From Ectorhizobium quercum (GTDB lineage: Bacteria > Pseudomonadota > Alphaproteobacteria > Rhizobiales > Rhizobiaceae), in contig NZ_JANFPI010000004.1 of the NCBI RefSeq assembly GCF_026552795.1, positions 524,133 through 588,132 of the forward strand: a stretch of 64,000 bases of DNA, given 5' to 3'. The notes under the pieces were generated by a model that searched no databases, had not been told where the DNA came from, and saw nothing but the letters and a program-made list of their open reading frames with translations. Position numbers and translations under genes: made by a program. Below are positions 40,362 through 50,560 of this stretch, in pieces (within the stretch, counting starts at the first letter, position 1; every line of letters begins with the position of its first letter).

Positions 40362-41882
40362 ATGTCGGGCGAGACGGTTCACGATCTTTTCGTGATCGGT
40401 GGCGGTATCAACGGGTGCGGCATCGCGCGCGATGCGGCGGGGCGCGGCTATGGCGTAGCGCTCGCTGAAATGAACGATTTCGCTTCCGGCACCTCGTCGG
40501 CGGCCACGAAGCTCATCCACGGCGGGTTGCGCTATCTCGAACATTACGAGTTCCGGCTGGTGCGCGAAGCGCTGATGGAGCGCGAGGTGCTGTGGGCGAT
40601 GGCCCCGCACGTCATCCGGCCGATGCGTTTCGTCCTGCCGTTCCAGAAAGGCGGCGTGCGCCCGGCCTGGCTGGTCCGGCTCGGTCTTTTTCTTTACGAC
40701 CATCTCGGGGGCCGCAAGCTGCTGCCGGCGACCCGCACCTTCGATCTCGGCGGCGATCCGGCCGGGCGGCCACTGAAGCCGCTGTTTCGCAAGGCGTTCG
40801 AATATTCCGACGGCTGGGTGGACGATGCCCGCCTCGTCGTCCTCAATGCCCGCGACGCGGCCGGGCGCGGCGCGCTGATCCTCAGCCGCACGCGGGTGGT
40901 CGCGGCCCGCCGGCAGGACGGGCTCTGGCGGATCGAAACCCGCAACGCGGCGGGCGAGCGCACCGTCCACCGGGCGCGGATGCTCGTCAATGCGGCCGGC
41001 CCCTGGGTCGATGGCGTCCTCTCGGGCGTGCTGGGCCGCGGCGACGCCCATCATGTGCGGCTGGTGCAGGGCAGCCATATCGTCGTGCGGCGGAAGTTTG
41101 CCGATCCGCGCGCCTATTTCTTCCAGAATCCGGACGGGCGCATCATGTTCGCGATCCCCTACGAGCAGGATTTCACCCTGATCGGCACGACGGATCGCGA
41201 TTATGAAGGCGACCCCGGCGCGGTGGCGATCACCGACGGCGAAATCGATTATCTCTGCGCTGCGGCCAGCGACTATTTCGCCGAACCCGTGCGCCGCGAG
41301 GATATCGTCTGGACCTATTCCGGCGTGCGGCCGCTTTTCGACGACGGCGCCTCGAAGGCGCAGGAGGCGACGCGCGACTATGTGCTGAAGGTGGAGGCCG
41401 GCGACGGCGAGCCGCCGCTTCTCAACGTTTTCGGCGGCAAGCTGACGACCTACCGCCGCCTTGCCGAGCATGCGCTGGAAAAGATCGGCGCCGCGCTCGG
41501 CGCGAAGGGAAGGCCCTGGACGGCCGGCTCGCACCTGCCGGGCGGCGATTTCGCTCCGCAGGCCTTCGACGCCGAGGTCACGGCGCTCAGGCTCCGCTAT
41601 CCGTTCCTCGGGCAGCGCCACGCCGAACGGCTGGTGCGCTGCTACGGCACGGATGCGGCGGCGCTGCTCGGCACGGCGCGGGATGCCGCGGGGCTCGGCC
41701 GTCATTTCGGCGGCACGCTCTATGAAGTCGAGGTCCGGTGGCTGGTGGAGCGGGAATGGGCTGTCACCGCCGAAGACATATTATGGCGCCGCACCAAGCA
41801 GGGCCTGTCGCTGACCCGGGAGGAGGCGCAGGCGCTGGAGGTCTGTCTGGAGGGTACGCGCGCCAGCCTGAAGGCGGGTTGA
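40362..41882 (+). CDS. glpD: Glycerol-3-phosphate dehydrogenase (GlpD)
   Basis: A 506-residue FAD enzyme, membrane-associated, oxidising glycerol-3-phosphate to dihydroxyacetone phosphate and passing electrons to quinone. The FAD dinucleotide motif is VIGGGINGCGIARDAAGRG. The family signature SGTSSAATKLIHGGLRYLEHYEF is intact in blocks, and later GTTDRDYEGDP and VFGGKLTTYR match GlpD. Start at ATG 40362, five bases after GGAGAGG, and not the upstream in-frame ATG. It is followed by glpK after 60 bases. Assignment is secure. Confidence 0.95.
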   Translation: MSGETVHDLFVIGGGINGCGIARDAAGRGYGVALAEMNDFASGTSSAATKLIHGGLRYLEHYEFRLVREALMEREVLWAMAPHVIRPMRFVLPFQKGGVRPAWLVRLGLFLYDHLGGRKLLPATRTFDLGGDPAGRPLKPLFRKAFEYSDGWVDDARLVVLNARDAAGRGALILSRTRVVAARRQDGLWRIETRNAAGERTVHRARMLVNAAGPWVDGVLSGVLGRGDAHHVRLVQGSHIVVRRKFADPRAYFFQNPDGRIMFAIPYEQDFTLIGTTDRDYEGDPGAVAITDGEIDYLCAAASDYFAEPVRREDIVWTYSGVRPLFDDGASKAQEATRDYVLKVEAGDGEPPLLNVFGGKLTTYRRLAEHALEKIGAALGAKGRPWTAGSHLPGGDFAPQAFDAEVTALRLRYPFLGQRHAERLVRCYGTDAAALLGTARDAAGLGRHFGGTLYEVEVRWLVEREWAVTAEDILWRRTKQGLSLTREEAQALEVCLEGTRASLKAG

Positions 41883-41942
41883 CGGTCTTCGAGGGCGCGA
41901 ACGAGGCCGGATGACGGCCGGTGCATTGCAAGGGAGGAAGAC

Positions 41943-43433
<1,491 letters not shown>

Positions 43434-43437
43434 GGCC

Positions 43438-43460
43438 GCGGCCGGGAAAGACCGGGCCGC
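43438..43460. terminator. Bidirectional hairpin between glpK and the peptide ABC operon
   Basis: GCGGCC...GGCCGC, a six-pair GC stem (extended by two G-C pairs) around AAAGA, in the 33 bases between convergent stops. There is no T-run on either side, so its efficiency is doubtful. Confidence 0.4.
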
Positions 43461-43466
43461 CCATCG

Positions 43467-44486
43467 TCAGCCGGAAACGGCCGGTCCCGTCTGCCCGGCA
43501 TCGCCGGTGGTTGCAGTGCGCAGATGGCACGCCACGCGCTGCCTGCCGGTATAGGCCGCCAGCGGCGGGGCGGCGGTGCGGCACAGGGCGATGGAAACCG
43601 GACAGCGCGTGACGAAGCCGCAGCCCGCCGGCGGGTTCGCCGGGCTTGGAAGGTCTCCGCTCAGGACGATGCGCCTGCGTTTTCTCTGGGCGACGGGATC
43701 GGGCAGCGGCACGGCGGAAAGAAGGGCTTCCGTATAGGGATGGGCCGGTCTGGCGAAGAGGTCGGCGGTCGGTCCCGTCTCTACGATCTTGCCCAGATAC
43801 ATGACGGCGACCCGGTCGGCGAAATGCCGCACGACCGACAGGTCGTGGCTGATGAACAGATAGGAGAGCCCGAAACGGCGCTGCAATTCCAGCAGCAGAT
43901 TGAGGATCTGCGAGCCGATCGAGACGTCGAGTGCCGAGACCGGCTCGTCGAGGATCAGCAGTTTCGGGTTCAGCGCCAGGGCGCGGGCGATGACGATGCG
44001 CTGGCGCTGGCCACCGGAAAAGGCGTTCGGCTTCCTGGCCGCGTGGCCGGGATGCAGGCCGACGAGGCCGAGCAGTTCCGCAACGCGCGCGTGCCGCTCC
44101 GCAGCCGTTCCGACCCCGTGGATCGCCAGCGGCTCGGCGATGCTCTCCGCGACGGTCAGCTTGGGGTTGAGCGCCGAAACCGGGTCCTGGAACACGATCT
44201 GGATGTCACGCGAAAGGTTGCGCAGCGTCTGCGCCCGCCCGTGAAGGACGGGCTTGCCGTCGAACCGGATGGTGCCGGAGGTCGGCTTCGTCATGCCGAG
44301 GATCGCGGCGCCGAGCGTGGATTTGCCGCAGCCGGATTCGCCGACCAGCGCCACGCTCTCACCGTGCGCGATGGCGAGGTCGACGCCGTCGACCGCCTTG
44401 ACGAACCCGACCGGCCTGCCGAGCACGCCGCCGCGGATGGGATAGTGAACCTTCAGGTTCTCGACGGAAAGCAGCGCTTCGCTCAT
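43467..44486 (-). CDS. Peptide-type ABC ATP-binding protein (DppF/OppF-like)
   Basis: A 339-residue ATPase with Walker [11 protein letters not shown]-loop IVFQDPVSALNP, signature FSGGQRQRI, Walker B LLILDEPVSALD, and the H-loop His in FISHDLSVV. The C-terminal oligopeptide/dipeptide extension carries the cysteine pattern GCGFVTRCPVSIALCR, which in this family can hold an iron-sulfur cluster. Last gene of the nine-gene minus operon. Its start at 44486 overlaps the stop of the other ATPase (ATGA). Confidence 0.93.
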   Translation of the reverse strand: MSEALLSVENLKVHYPIRGGVLGRPVGFVKAVDGVDLAIAHGESVALVGESGCGKSTLGAAILGMTKPTSGTIRFDGKPVLHGRAQTLRNLSRDIQIVFQDPVSALNPKLTVAESIAEPLAIHGVGTAAERHARVAELLGLVGLHPGHAARKPNAFSGGQRQRIVIARALALNPKLLILDEPVSALDVSIGSQILNLLLELQRRFGLSYLFISHDLSVVRHFADRVAVMYLGKIVETGPTADLFARPAHPYTEALLSAVPLPDPVAQRKRRRIVLSGDLPSPANPPAGCGFVTRCPVSIALCRTAAPPLAAYTGRQRVACHLRTATTGDAGQTGPAVSG

Positions 44487-45457
44487 GCGAGGGTCTCCAC
44501 GCGATCCGAGCGCCAGCAGGCGGCGGTGCCGCTGTCTTGCCGCGCCGCCAGTGGCGGTGCCGCCCGGGTGCAGGCGGTTTCGGCCAGCGGACATCGCGGG
44601 CTGAAGCGACAGCCTTCCGGCCAGGAGCCGATATCCGGCACGATGCCCTCGATGGTCGGCAGATGGGCTTTCGGCTCTCCGTCGAGGCGGGGGATCGTCG
44701 AAAGCAGCAGCTTCGTATAGGGATGCTCCTGCCGGGAGAAGATCGCGTCGACGGGCGCCTCCTCGATCATCCGCCCGGCATACATCACAGACACCCGGTC
44801 GGCCATGTCGGCCACCACGCCCATGTCGTGGGTGATCAGCAGGATGGCCGTTCCGGTTTCATCGCGCAGCTTCTTCATCAGGTCGAGGATCTGCGCCTGG
44901 ATCGTCACGTCGAGCGCGGTCGTCGGCTCGTCGGCGATCAGAAGGCGCGGCCGGCAGATGAGGGCAATGGCGATCATCGCCCGCTGGCACATGCCCCCCG
45001 ACAGTTCGAACGGATATTGCCCGAACCGGATGTGCGGTTCGGGAATGCCGACCTCCTCGAGCATGGCGATGGCGGCATGCCGCGCGGTCTTCCGGTCGGC
45101 ATTGCGGTGAACGATCAGGCTTTCCTCGATCTGGTGGCCGATCTTCATCAGCGGATTGAGCGAGGCCAGGGGTTCCTGGAAGATCATGGCCAGCTCGTTG
45201 CCGCGCAGCCGGCGGCGCTCCGGCTCGCGCAGGGCCAGAAGGTCGCGGTCCGCGAAGACGACGCGGCCGCCGGCGACGCTTGCCGCCCGGGGAAGAAGCC
45301 CCATGACGGAGAAGGCGGTCATCGACTTGCCGCAGCCGGATTCGCCGACGACGGAGAGGATCTCTCCCTCGTCGACATGGAAGCTGACGCCGTCCACCAC
45401 CGGCTGCCCGGCGATGGTCACGACCAGATCGTCCACGGCGAGCACGCGGCGGGTCAT
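44483..45457 (-). CDS. Peptide-type ABC ATP-binding protein (DppD/OppD-like)
   Basis: A 324-residue ATPase paired with the DppF-like one. Walker A is [10 protein letters not shown]-loop [12 protein letters not shown], signature [15 protein letters not shown] (Cys where Arg is usual), Walker [13 protein letters not shown] and H-loop LITHDMGVV. The C-terminal cysteines ([15 protein letters not shown]) are present. I start at ATG 45457, overlapping the gamma-glutamyltransferase stop. Together the two ATPases drive the DppB/DppC-like permeases encoded upstream. Confidence 0.93.
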   Translation of the reverse strand: MTRRVLAVDDLVVTIAGQPVVDGVSFHVDEGEILSVVGESGCGKSMTAFSVMGLLPRAASVAGGRVVFADRDLLALREPERRRLRGNELAMIFQEPLASLNPLMKIGHQIEESLIVHRNADRKTARHAAIAMLEEVGIPEPHIRFGQYPFELSGGMCQRAMIAIALICRPRLLIADEPTTALDVTIQAQILDLMKKLRDETGTAILLITHDMGVVADMADRVSVMYAGRMIEEAPVDAIFSRQEHPYTKLLLSTIPRLDGEPKAHLPTIEGIVPDIGSWPEGCRFSPRCPLAETACTRAAPPLAARQDSGTAACWRSDRVETLA

Positions 45458-46998
45458 GGCGCCTCCGCGCAGGCGGCGGCCCACGGATGATAGGGATGCG
45501 CCATGCCGGCATTCTCGCCGTTCTCGCGCAGCACGATGGAGGGAACGGCGAAATTCACCGGATAGAGCGTGTCGGGAATGATCTCAACGGGAAATTCCTC
45601 GCCCAGCCGCGAGGCGACGTCCGGTCTGGCCCGCTCGCTGACCCGGAGCCTGATGCCGCTGGCGTCTATCCTCGGCGCATGCAGCGCGTCTTCCGGCGAC
45701 AGGCCGAACACCGAGATGTAGGACAGGATCTGCGCCACCGCCGGCATGATCTGCCGGCCGCCGGCCGCTCCGAGCGCGAGTTTGGGCACGCCGTCCGCGC
45801 TGGCGATGACCGGACACATGTTGGCGAGCGGACGCACGCCCGGCGCGATGGAGTTGGGCTGGCCCGGCCGCGGGTCGAACCACATCATGCCGTTGTTCAT
45901 GAGCAGGTCGCACGAGGGCAGCACCACCTTGGAGCCGAAGCGCGACAGGAGCGTGTTCGTCAGCGAGACGAAGGTTCCGTCGCGGTCGACGACGCTGATA
46001 TGGGTCGTGCAGCTTTCGCCGCTGCTGCCGTGCCCCATCGTCTTCAGCCGGTGTTCCGACGCGCGCCGGATGGCGCGGGCGAAGGCGAGCGCCGTCTTCC
46101 CGGAAAACGGCCCGTCGTCCGGCAGGGTCTTGTCGAGTTCGGCGAGCGCGTCGACAAGGGTCGGTCCGCCGGAAAGGCCCGGCATGGCGTGAACGGTGAA
46201 GCCGCGATAGGCGGTGCTAAGCGGCATCTTCCAGACCGGCTCGTAGTCGCGCAGGTCGTCCGCACCGATCGGGCTGCCGCCGTCGCGCAGGTCCGCCAGC
46301 AGGTTCCGCGCGGTTTCGCCCTCGTAGAAGTCGCGCGCGCCGGCGGTGGCCAGCCGTTGCAGCATGGCGGCCTTTTTCGGCATGGGGATGGTGCGCGGCA
46401 GGCCGGTTTCCGGCACGCGCGGCGCGCGGCCGTTTTCGAGGAAAAGGGCGGAGGAGGCGGGAAAGCGGTTCAGCCCCTCGGCGTCGATGGCCAGGCACAG
46501 CACGGTGAACCAGTCGATCGTCAGGCCCCGCGCCGCATGCGCGATGGCGGGTTGCAGGGCCTCCGCGAAGCTGATCGAGCCGAACCGTTCCAGCGCGGCG
46601 GACAGGCCGGCCACCGCGCCGGGCACGCAGATCGAACCGTAGCCGATCAGGTTGCGGTCGCCCTGCACCTGCGGCCAGTTGAACCAGTCGCCGTCCCGCC
46701 CCGGCGCGAGCGGGTAGGCGGCGGGATCGAGATGGCGCGAGGACACCACGTTGAAATCGAGGGCGTCGACGCTGCCGTCGCGCCCGTCCGCCCGCAGCAG
46801 GAATCCGCCGCCGCCGAGGCCGGAGAGCCACGGCTCGACGACGCTGAGCGTCAGGGCCGCCGTGACCGCGGCGTCCACGGCGTTTCCGCCCCGGGCCAGA
46901 ACGGCGGCGCCGGCTTCCGCCGCCAGCCAGTTCTGGCAGGCGACGATGCCGCCCTTGCTGCGCGTTTCCTTTTTGCGGATCGACCAGTGCTCACCCAT
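45454..46998 (-). CDS. Gamma-glutamyltransferase family protein (cytosolic type)
   Basis: A 514-residue Ntn-hydrolase precursor. The autocleavage site with the catalytic threonine is CTTHISVVD; it should split the chain into a large subunit of about 340-360 residues and a small one. Other landmarks are GGNAVDAAVTAALTLSVVEP, GLGGGGFLL and, in the small half, NTLLSRFGSK and PLANMCPVI. There is no signal peptide, unlike periplasmic GGT. It is set among a peptide-type importer, an SDR and a deacetylase-fold hydrolase. It probably hydrolyses an imported gamma-glutamyl or similar amide inside the cell; some relatives instead hydrolyse cephalosporin acyl side chains. Confidence 0.9.
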   Translation of the reverse strand: MGEHWSIRKKETRSKGGIVACQNWLAAEAGAAVLARGGNAVDAAVTAALTLSVVEPWLSGLGGGGFLLRADGRDGSVDALDFNVVSSRHLDPAAYPLAPGRDGDWFNWPQVQGDRNLIGYGSICVPGAVAGLSAALERFGSISFAEALQPAIAHAARGLTIDWFTVLCLAIDAEGLNRFPASSALFLENGRAPRVPETGLPRTIPMPKKAAMLQRLATAGARDFYEGETARNLLADLRDGGSPIGADDLRDYEPVWKMPLSTAYRGFTVHAMPGLSGGPTLVDALAELDKTLPDDGPFSGKTALAFARAIRRASEHRLKTMGHGSSGESCTTHISVVDRDGTFVSLTNTLLSRFGSKVVLPSCDLLMNNGMMWFDPRPGQPNSIAPGVRPLANMCPVIASADGVPKLALGAAGGRQIMPAVAQILSYISVFGLSPEDALHAPRIDASGIRLRVSERARPDVASRLGEEFPVEIIPDTLYPVNFAVPSIVLRENGENAGMAHPYHPWAAACAEAP

Positions 46999-47902
46999 GA
47001 TCGCGACCGAACCTCCGCGGGCCGATGGGGTCGGGCAGGCCGCCTTGCACGGCGAAGCGGCCGGCATTCGCCGATGTGGCGTGATGCGCGGCGATGTCGG
47101 CGGCGGTTGCCACCCAGGCGTCGCCCTGCCCGGCGATGGCTTCGAGCAGCTCCTCCAGCAGGGCTATGCGCTGCGCCCGGCCGGATATCCAGTCGTGAAC
47201 CGTCAGCGTGAACAGCCCCCCGAAGCGATGCACCGCGCGCCATTCCGCCAGCCAGTCCTGAAGGACGGCGCGGCCCGACTGATAGGGCCACTTGTCCCGG
47301 CCGCCGCCTTCGAACTTGAAGAAGATCGCGTCGTCGGTCGCCCATTGCACGGGAATTTCGACGACGCCGTCGATTTCGTAAGGGTGGTCGAAGCCTGACA
47401 GCGAGGAATCGTAGGAAAGCCCGAGCCGCGCGACCTCGCGCAGCATGTGCGGGGTCATTTCCCATGCGGGCGAGCGAAAGCCCACGGGCCGCCGGCCCGT
47501 CTGCGCGACGAACAGATCGAGGCTGGCTTCCAGCGCTCCGGTGAACTCCTCGTCCGCAACCTCGGCGACGATTTCGTGGAAATAGCCGTGCAGGCCGATT
47601 TCATGGCCGCCTTCCAGAAGCGCGGGCAGGATTTCCGGGTTGGTTTCCGCCGCATGGGCCGGCACGTAGAAGCTGGCCTTCACCCCGTATCGCGCGAAGA
47701 GGTCGAGCAGCCGGTATAGCCCGGTGCGCGGGCCGAAGCGGCGGATTTCCAGCGTGCCGAGCCGGTTCGGAACGCCGTCGCGATGGGCCCACATATAGGG
47801 CACGCAGGCGTCGACATCCACGGAGAGCAGCGTGGCGGACTGCTTTCCGGCCGGCCATTCATAGGCCGGCCACGGCGATTTCACGGTCAACCGGTCGGTC
47901 AT
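46991..47902 (-). CDS. Polysaccharide-deacetylase-fold hydrolase 2, imidase/allantoinase-like
   Basis: A 303-residue relative of the enzyme at 31299-32180. It has motif 1 LSVDVDA, motif 2 HEIGLHGYFHEI with two metal histidines, motif 3 GFRSPAWEMTPHM and a late histidine in LTVHDWISGRAQRI. It also shares GTLEIRRFGPRTGLYRLLDLF in blocks with the sister protein's GSLRLLKLF region. There is no signal peptide. It overlaps its neighbours on both sides (SDR and GGT). Two paralogous enzymes in two separate transport operons imply two related substrates. Ring opening of a cyclic amide or imide is my favoured reading. Confidence 0.82.
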   Translation of the reverse strand: MTDRLTVKSPWPAYEWPAGKQSATLLSVDVDACVPYMWAHRDGVPNRLGTLEIRRFGPRTGLYRLLDLFARYGVKASFYVPAHAAETNPEILPALLEGGHEIGLHGYFHEIVAEVADEEFTGALEASLDLFVAQTGRRPVGFRSPAWEMTPHMLREVARLGLSYDSSLSGFDHPYEIDGVVEIPVQWATDDAIFFKFEGGGRDKWPYQSGRAVLQDWLAEWRAVHRFGGLFTLTVHDWISGRAQRIALLEELLEAIAGQGDAWVATAADIAAHHATSANAGRFAVQGGLPDPIGPRRFGRDHG

Positions 47903-48687
47903 AGCGCTTTCTTCTTCTGCTGGAACACGGCAAGCGAGCCGATGGAGTTGCCGCCGTCCACGGTCAGCGTCGCACCGGTGACGTAGGATGCGGCGGAGGA
48001 CGCGGCATAGAGGACGGCCGCCGCCACGTCCGGCGCGGAGGAGGGCCGTCCGAGCGGTATCGAGGCGGTCACGGTCTTCACATGCTCGTCGGAAAGGGCG
48101 CTGGTGTCGCTGCCGGGGGCGAAGCCGGGCTCGACCGCATTGACGCGGATGCCGTATTCGGCAAGCTCCAGCGCGAAGCCTTTGGTCAGCCGGTCCAGCG
48201 CGGTCTTGGAGGTGCAATAGGGTACGGCCGTGCTGCGCATCTTGCGCGCGGCGCCCGAGGATATGTTGACGATCGCGCCGCCCTTGCCGGCATCGATCAT
48301 CTGCCGGGCGAAGAGCTGCGACAGGACGAACGGCGCGCGCAGGTTGACGTTGATGATCCTGTCCCAGTCGTCGACGGATATGTCGAGCAGGAAGCCCGAC
48401 GGATAGATGCCGGCATTGTTGATGAGGATGTCCGGCGCGCCCCAGCGCTCGCCGACGGCGCCGGCGAGGGCGGTCATGGAGCCGGCATCCGTCAGGTCCG
48501 CGGCCAGGATGAAATGGCCGTTTCCGGGCAGCGACGCCCGGAGTGCTTCCAGCCTGTCCTCGCTGCGGTCGGTGAGGCAGACCTGCGCGCCCTCCTTCGC
48601 GAAGGCCTCGGCGATCCAGCCGCCGATGATGCCGCCGGCGCCGGTGACGACGACCTTCCTGCCGTTGAACTCGTTTTCGAAATTCAT
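47899..48687 (-). CDS. Short-chain dehydrogenase/reductase 3
   Basis: A 262-residue classical SDR with TGAGGIIG (15-22), Asp40 for NAD preference, NNAG (90-93), a Ser143-Ser144 pair, and the Tyr157-Lys161 pair (PYCTSKTA). It ends with an unusual short KKKAL tail. It lies between the permease genes and the hydrolase, with an ATGA overlap to the latter. It parallels the SDR genes of the 24361-36349 operon, so the two operons share a plan: ABC importer, SDR, deacetylase-fold enzyme, amide-bond hydrolase. Confidence 0.9.
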   Translation of the reverse strand: MNFENEFNGRKVVVTGAGGIIGGWIAEAFAKEGAQVCLTDRSEDRLEALRASLPGNGHFILAADLTDAGSMTALAGAVGERWGAPDILINNAGIYPSGFLLDISVDDWDRIINVNLRAPFVLSQLFARQMIDAGKGGAIVNISSGAARKMRSTAVPYCTSKTALDRLTKGFALELAEYGIRVNAVEPGFAPGSDTSALSDEHVKTVTASIPLGRPSSAPDVAAAVLYAASSAASYVTGATLTVDGGNSIGSLAVFQQKKKAL

Positions 48688-48699
48688 GGGAATGCACTC

Positions 48700-49563
48700 C
48701 TATCTGCCACGCGGATCGAGCCTGTCGCGCACATGGTCGCCGATGAGGTTTATGGAAAGGACGAGAAGGAAGAGGGCGACGCCCGGGAAGGTGGCGATCC
48801 ACCAGGCGGAGGCGACATAGTTGCGTCCGGTGGAGAGCATGGCGCCCCAGCTTGCCGTCGGCGGCTGCACGCCGAGCCCGAGAAACGAAAGCCCGGCCTC
48901 GAACAGCACCATCAGGCCGAATTCCAGCGTGGCGACGACGACCAGCGCACCGGCGATGTTGGGCAATATGTGGCGCCCGAGAAGCCGCAGCCAGCCCGCG
49001 CCCATGAAGCGCGACAGCCGCACATAGGGCATGTTGGCGACCGAAAGCGTCTGGCCGTAGGCGACGCGGGCATAACGCGGCCAGCGCGTCAGGGCCAGCA
49101 CGATGACGACGTTGGACAGGCTGGGGCCGAGAATGGCGACGGTGATGATGGCGAGCAGGATGGCCGGGACGGACAGCACGATATCCACCAGCCGCATGAT
49201 GAGCGTTTCGACCCAGCCCCGGTAGAAGGCGGCGACCATGCCGAGAATGCTGCCGAAGATGCCCGACAGCAGCACCGAGGCGAAGGCGACGAGCAGCGAG
49301 ATGCGCGCGCCGAAGATCAGCCGGCTCAGCACGTCGCGCCCCAGCTCGTCCGTGCCGAGATAGTAGGTGAAGCCGCGGTTCTGGAAGCCCGGCGCCTTGA
49401 GCCGCGCCAAGAGGTTCTGCGTGTTGGGGTCGGCGGGAGCGACCAGCGGCGCAAGGAGCGCGACCAGCACCATGAGAACCAGTATGGCGGCGAACGGCAC
49501 GACCGACCGGGGCAGGGCCGGGGAGCGGGAGGTGTCGCTGCGCGGCGGGGTCGTCGTGGCCAT
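48700..49563 (-). CDS. Peptide-type ABC permease (DppC-like)
   Basis: A 287-residue permease. The N-terminal helix lies at about residues 21-43. The DppC hallmark YLGTDELGRDVLSRLIFGAR follows (first periplasmic loop), with the docking loop YVRLSRFMGAGWLRLLGRHILPN and the late EAGLSFLGLGVQPPTASWG. Start at ATG 49563; the stop of the DppB-like gene shares that base (TGATG). It forms the heterodimeric channel with DppB. Confidence 0.93.
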   Translation of the reverse strand: MATTTPPRSDTSRSPALPRSVVPFAAILVLMVLVALLAPLVAPADPNTQNLLARLKAPGFQNRGFTYYLGTDELGRDVLSRLIFGARISLLVAFASVLLSGIFGSILGMVAAFYRGWVETLIMRLVDIVLSVPAILLAIITVAILGPSLSNVVIVLALTRWPRYARVAYGQTLSVANMPYVRLSRFMGAGWLRLLGRHILPNIAGALVVVATLEFGLMVLFEAGLSFLGLGVQPPTASWGAMLSTGRNYVASAWWIATFPGVALFLLVLSINLIGDHVRDRLDPRGR

Positions 49564-50489
49564 CAGCCCTGTCCTTCCATGCGGATGCGCGGATCGATGA
49601 CGCTGTAGAGGAGATCCGCGATCAGGTTCAGGACGATGGCGGTGACGGCGCCCAGCAGCACGACGCCCTGGACGAGCATGAAATCGCGCGCCGCAATCGC
49701 CTGGACGGTCAGTTGCCCGAGGCCGGGCCAGGCGAACACCGTTTCGACGATGACCGCGCCGGCCAGCAGATTGGCGATTTCGAGCGCCGCGACGGTGACG
49801 ACCGGAATGGCCGCATTGCGCAAGAGGTGTCGCAGCACGATGCGCATGGGCGGCAGGCCCTTGGCATGGCCGGTGCGCACATAGTCCTTTTCCAGCTCGT
49901 CGAGGACGGCGGTGCGCGCCACGCGCGCGAAGGTCGCCATCGACAACAGCCCGAGCGCGACGGAGGGCATGATCAGGCTCGGCCAGTCGCGCGCGCCGGA
50001 GGGCGGCAGCCAGCCGAGCCAGACGCCGAAGACCATGATCATCAGGATGGCGCTCCAGAATGTCGGCATGGACTGGCCGGCCAGCACGATGCCCATCATC
50101 GCCCTGGCCTCCGGGCGGCCGCGCCGCACCGCCATCGCCACGCCGAGCGGGATGCCGAGGCCGAAGGCCACCGCCAGCGCGCCGCCGGCCAGCAGCAGCG
50201 TATAGGGCAGGCGGCTCGCGATCAGCGTCCAGACCGGCACGTTCTGGACGTAGGACCGGCCGAGATCGAAGGTGAGCAGGCCGTAGAGATAGTCGAGATA
50301 CTGCGTGGCGAGAGGCCGGTCGAAGCCGAGCGCCGCGCGCATGGACTCGATATCGGCCTGCGTGGCGCTCTGGGGAACGAGCAGCAGGACGGGATCGCCG
50401 GCAAGGCGTTGCAGGAAGAAGATGATCGTCATCACGCCGAGGACGGCGACGAGGGCCTGAAGGGCGCGCTTGATGAAGAAGGCTGGCAC
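49563..50489 (-). CDS. Peptide-type ABC permease (DppB-like)
   Basis: A 308-residue permease with an N-terminal helix at about residues 9-27. The DppB loop is ALGFDRPLATQYLDYLYGLLTFDLGRSY in blocks. The docking loop is DYVRTGHAKGLPPMRIVLRHLLRN, and the terminal ETVFAWPGLGQLTVQAIAARDFMLVQG is typical. Normal length. It lies 71 bases downstream of the binding-protein gene. Confidence 0.93.
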   Translation of the reverse strand: MPAFFIKRALQALVAVLGVMTIIFFLQRLAGDPVLLLVPQSATQADIESMRAALGFDRPLATQYLDYLYGLLTFDLGRSYVQNVPVWTLIASRLPYTLLLAGGALAVAFGLGIPLGVAMAVRRGRPEARAMMGIVLAGQSMPTFWSAILMIMVFGVWLGWLPPSGARDWPSLIMPSVALGLLSMATFARVARTAVLDELEKDYVRTGHAKGLPPMRIVLRHLLRNAAIPVVTVAALEIANLLAGAVIVETVFAWPGLGQLTVQAIAARDFMLVQGVVLLGAVTAIVLNLIADLLYSVIDPRIRMEGQG

Positions 50490-50560
50490 AGCCGTTTCCC
50501 GATCCCAGGTGATTCCCGTTCAGCGCGGCCGGCACCGGATGGTGCCGGCCGCGCCGGCTT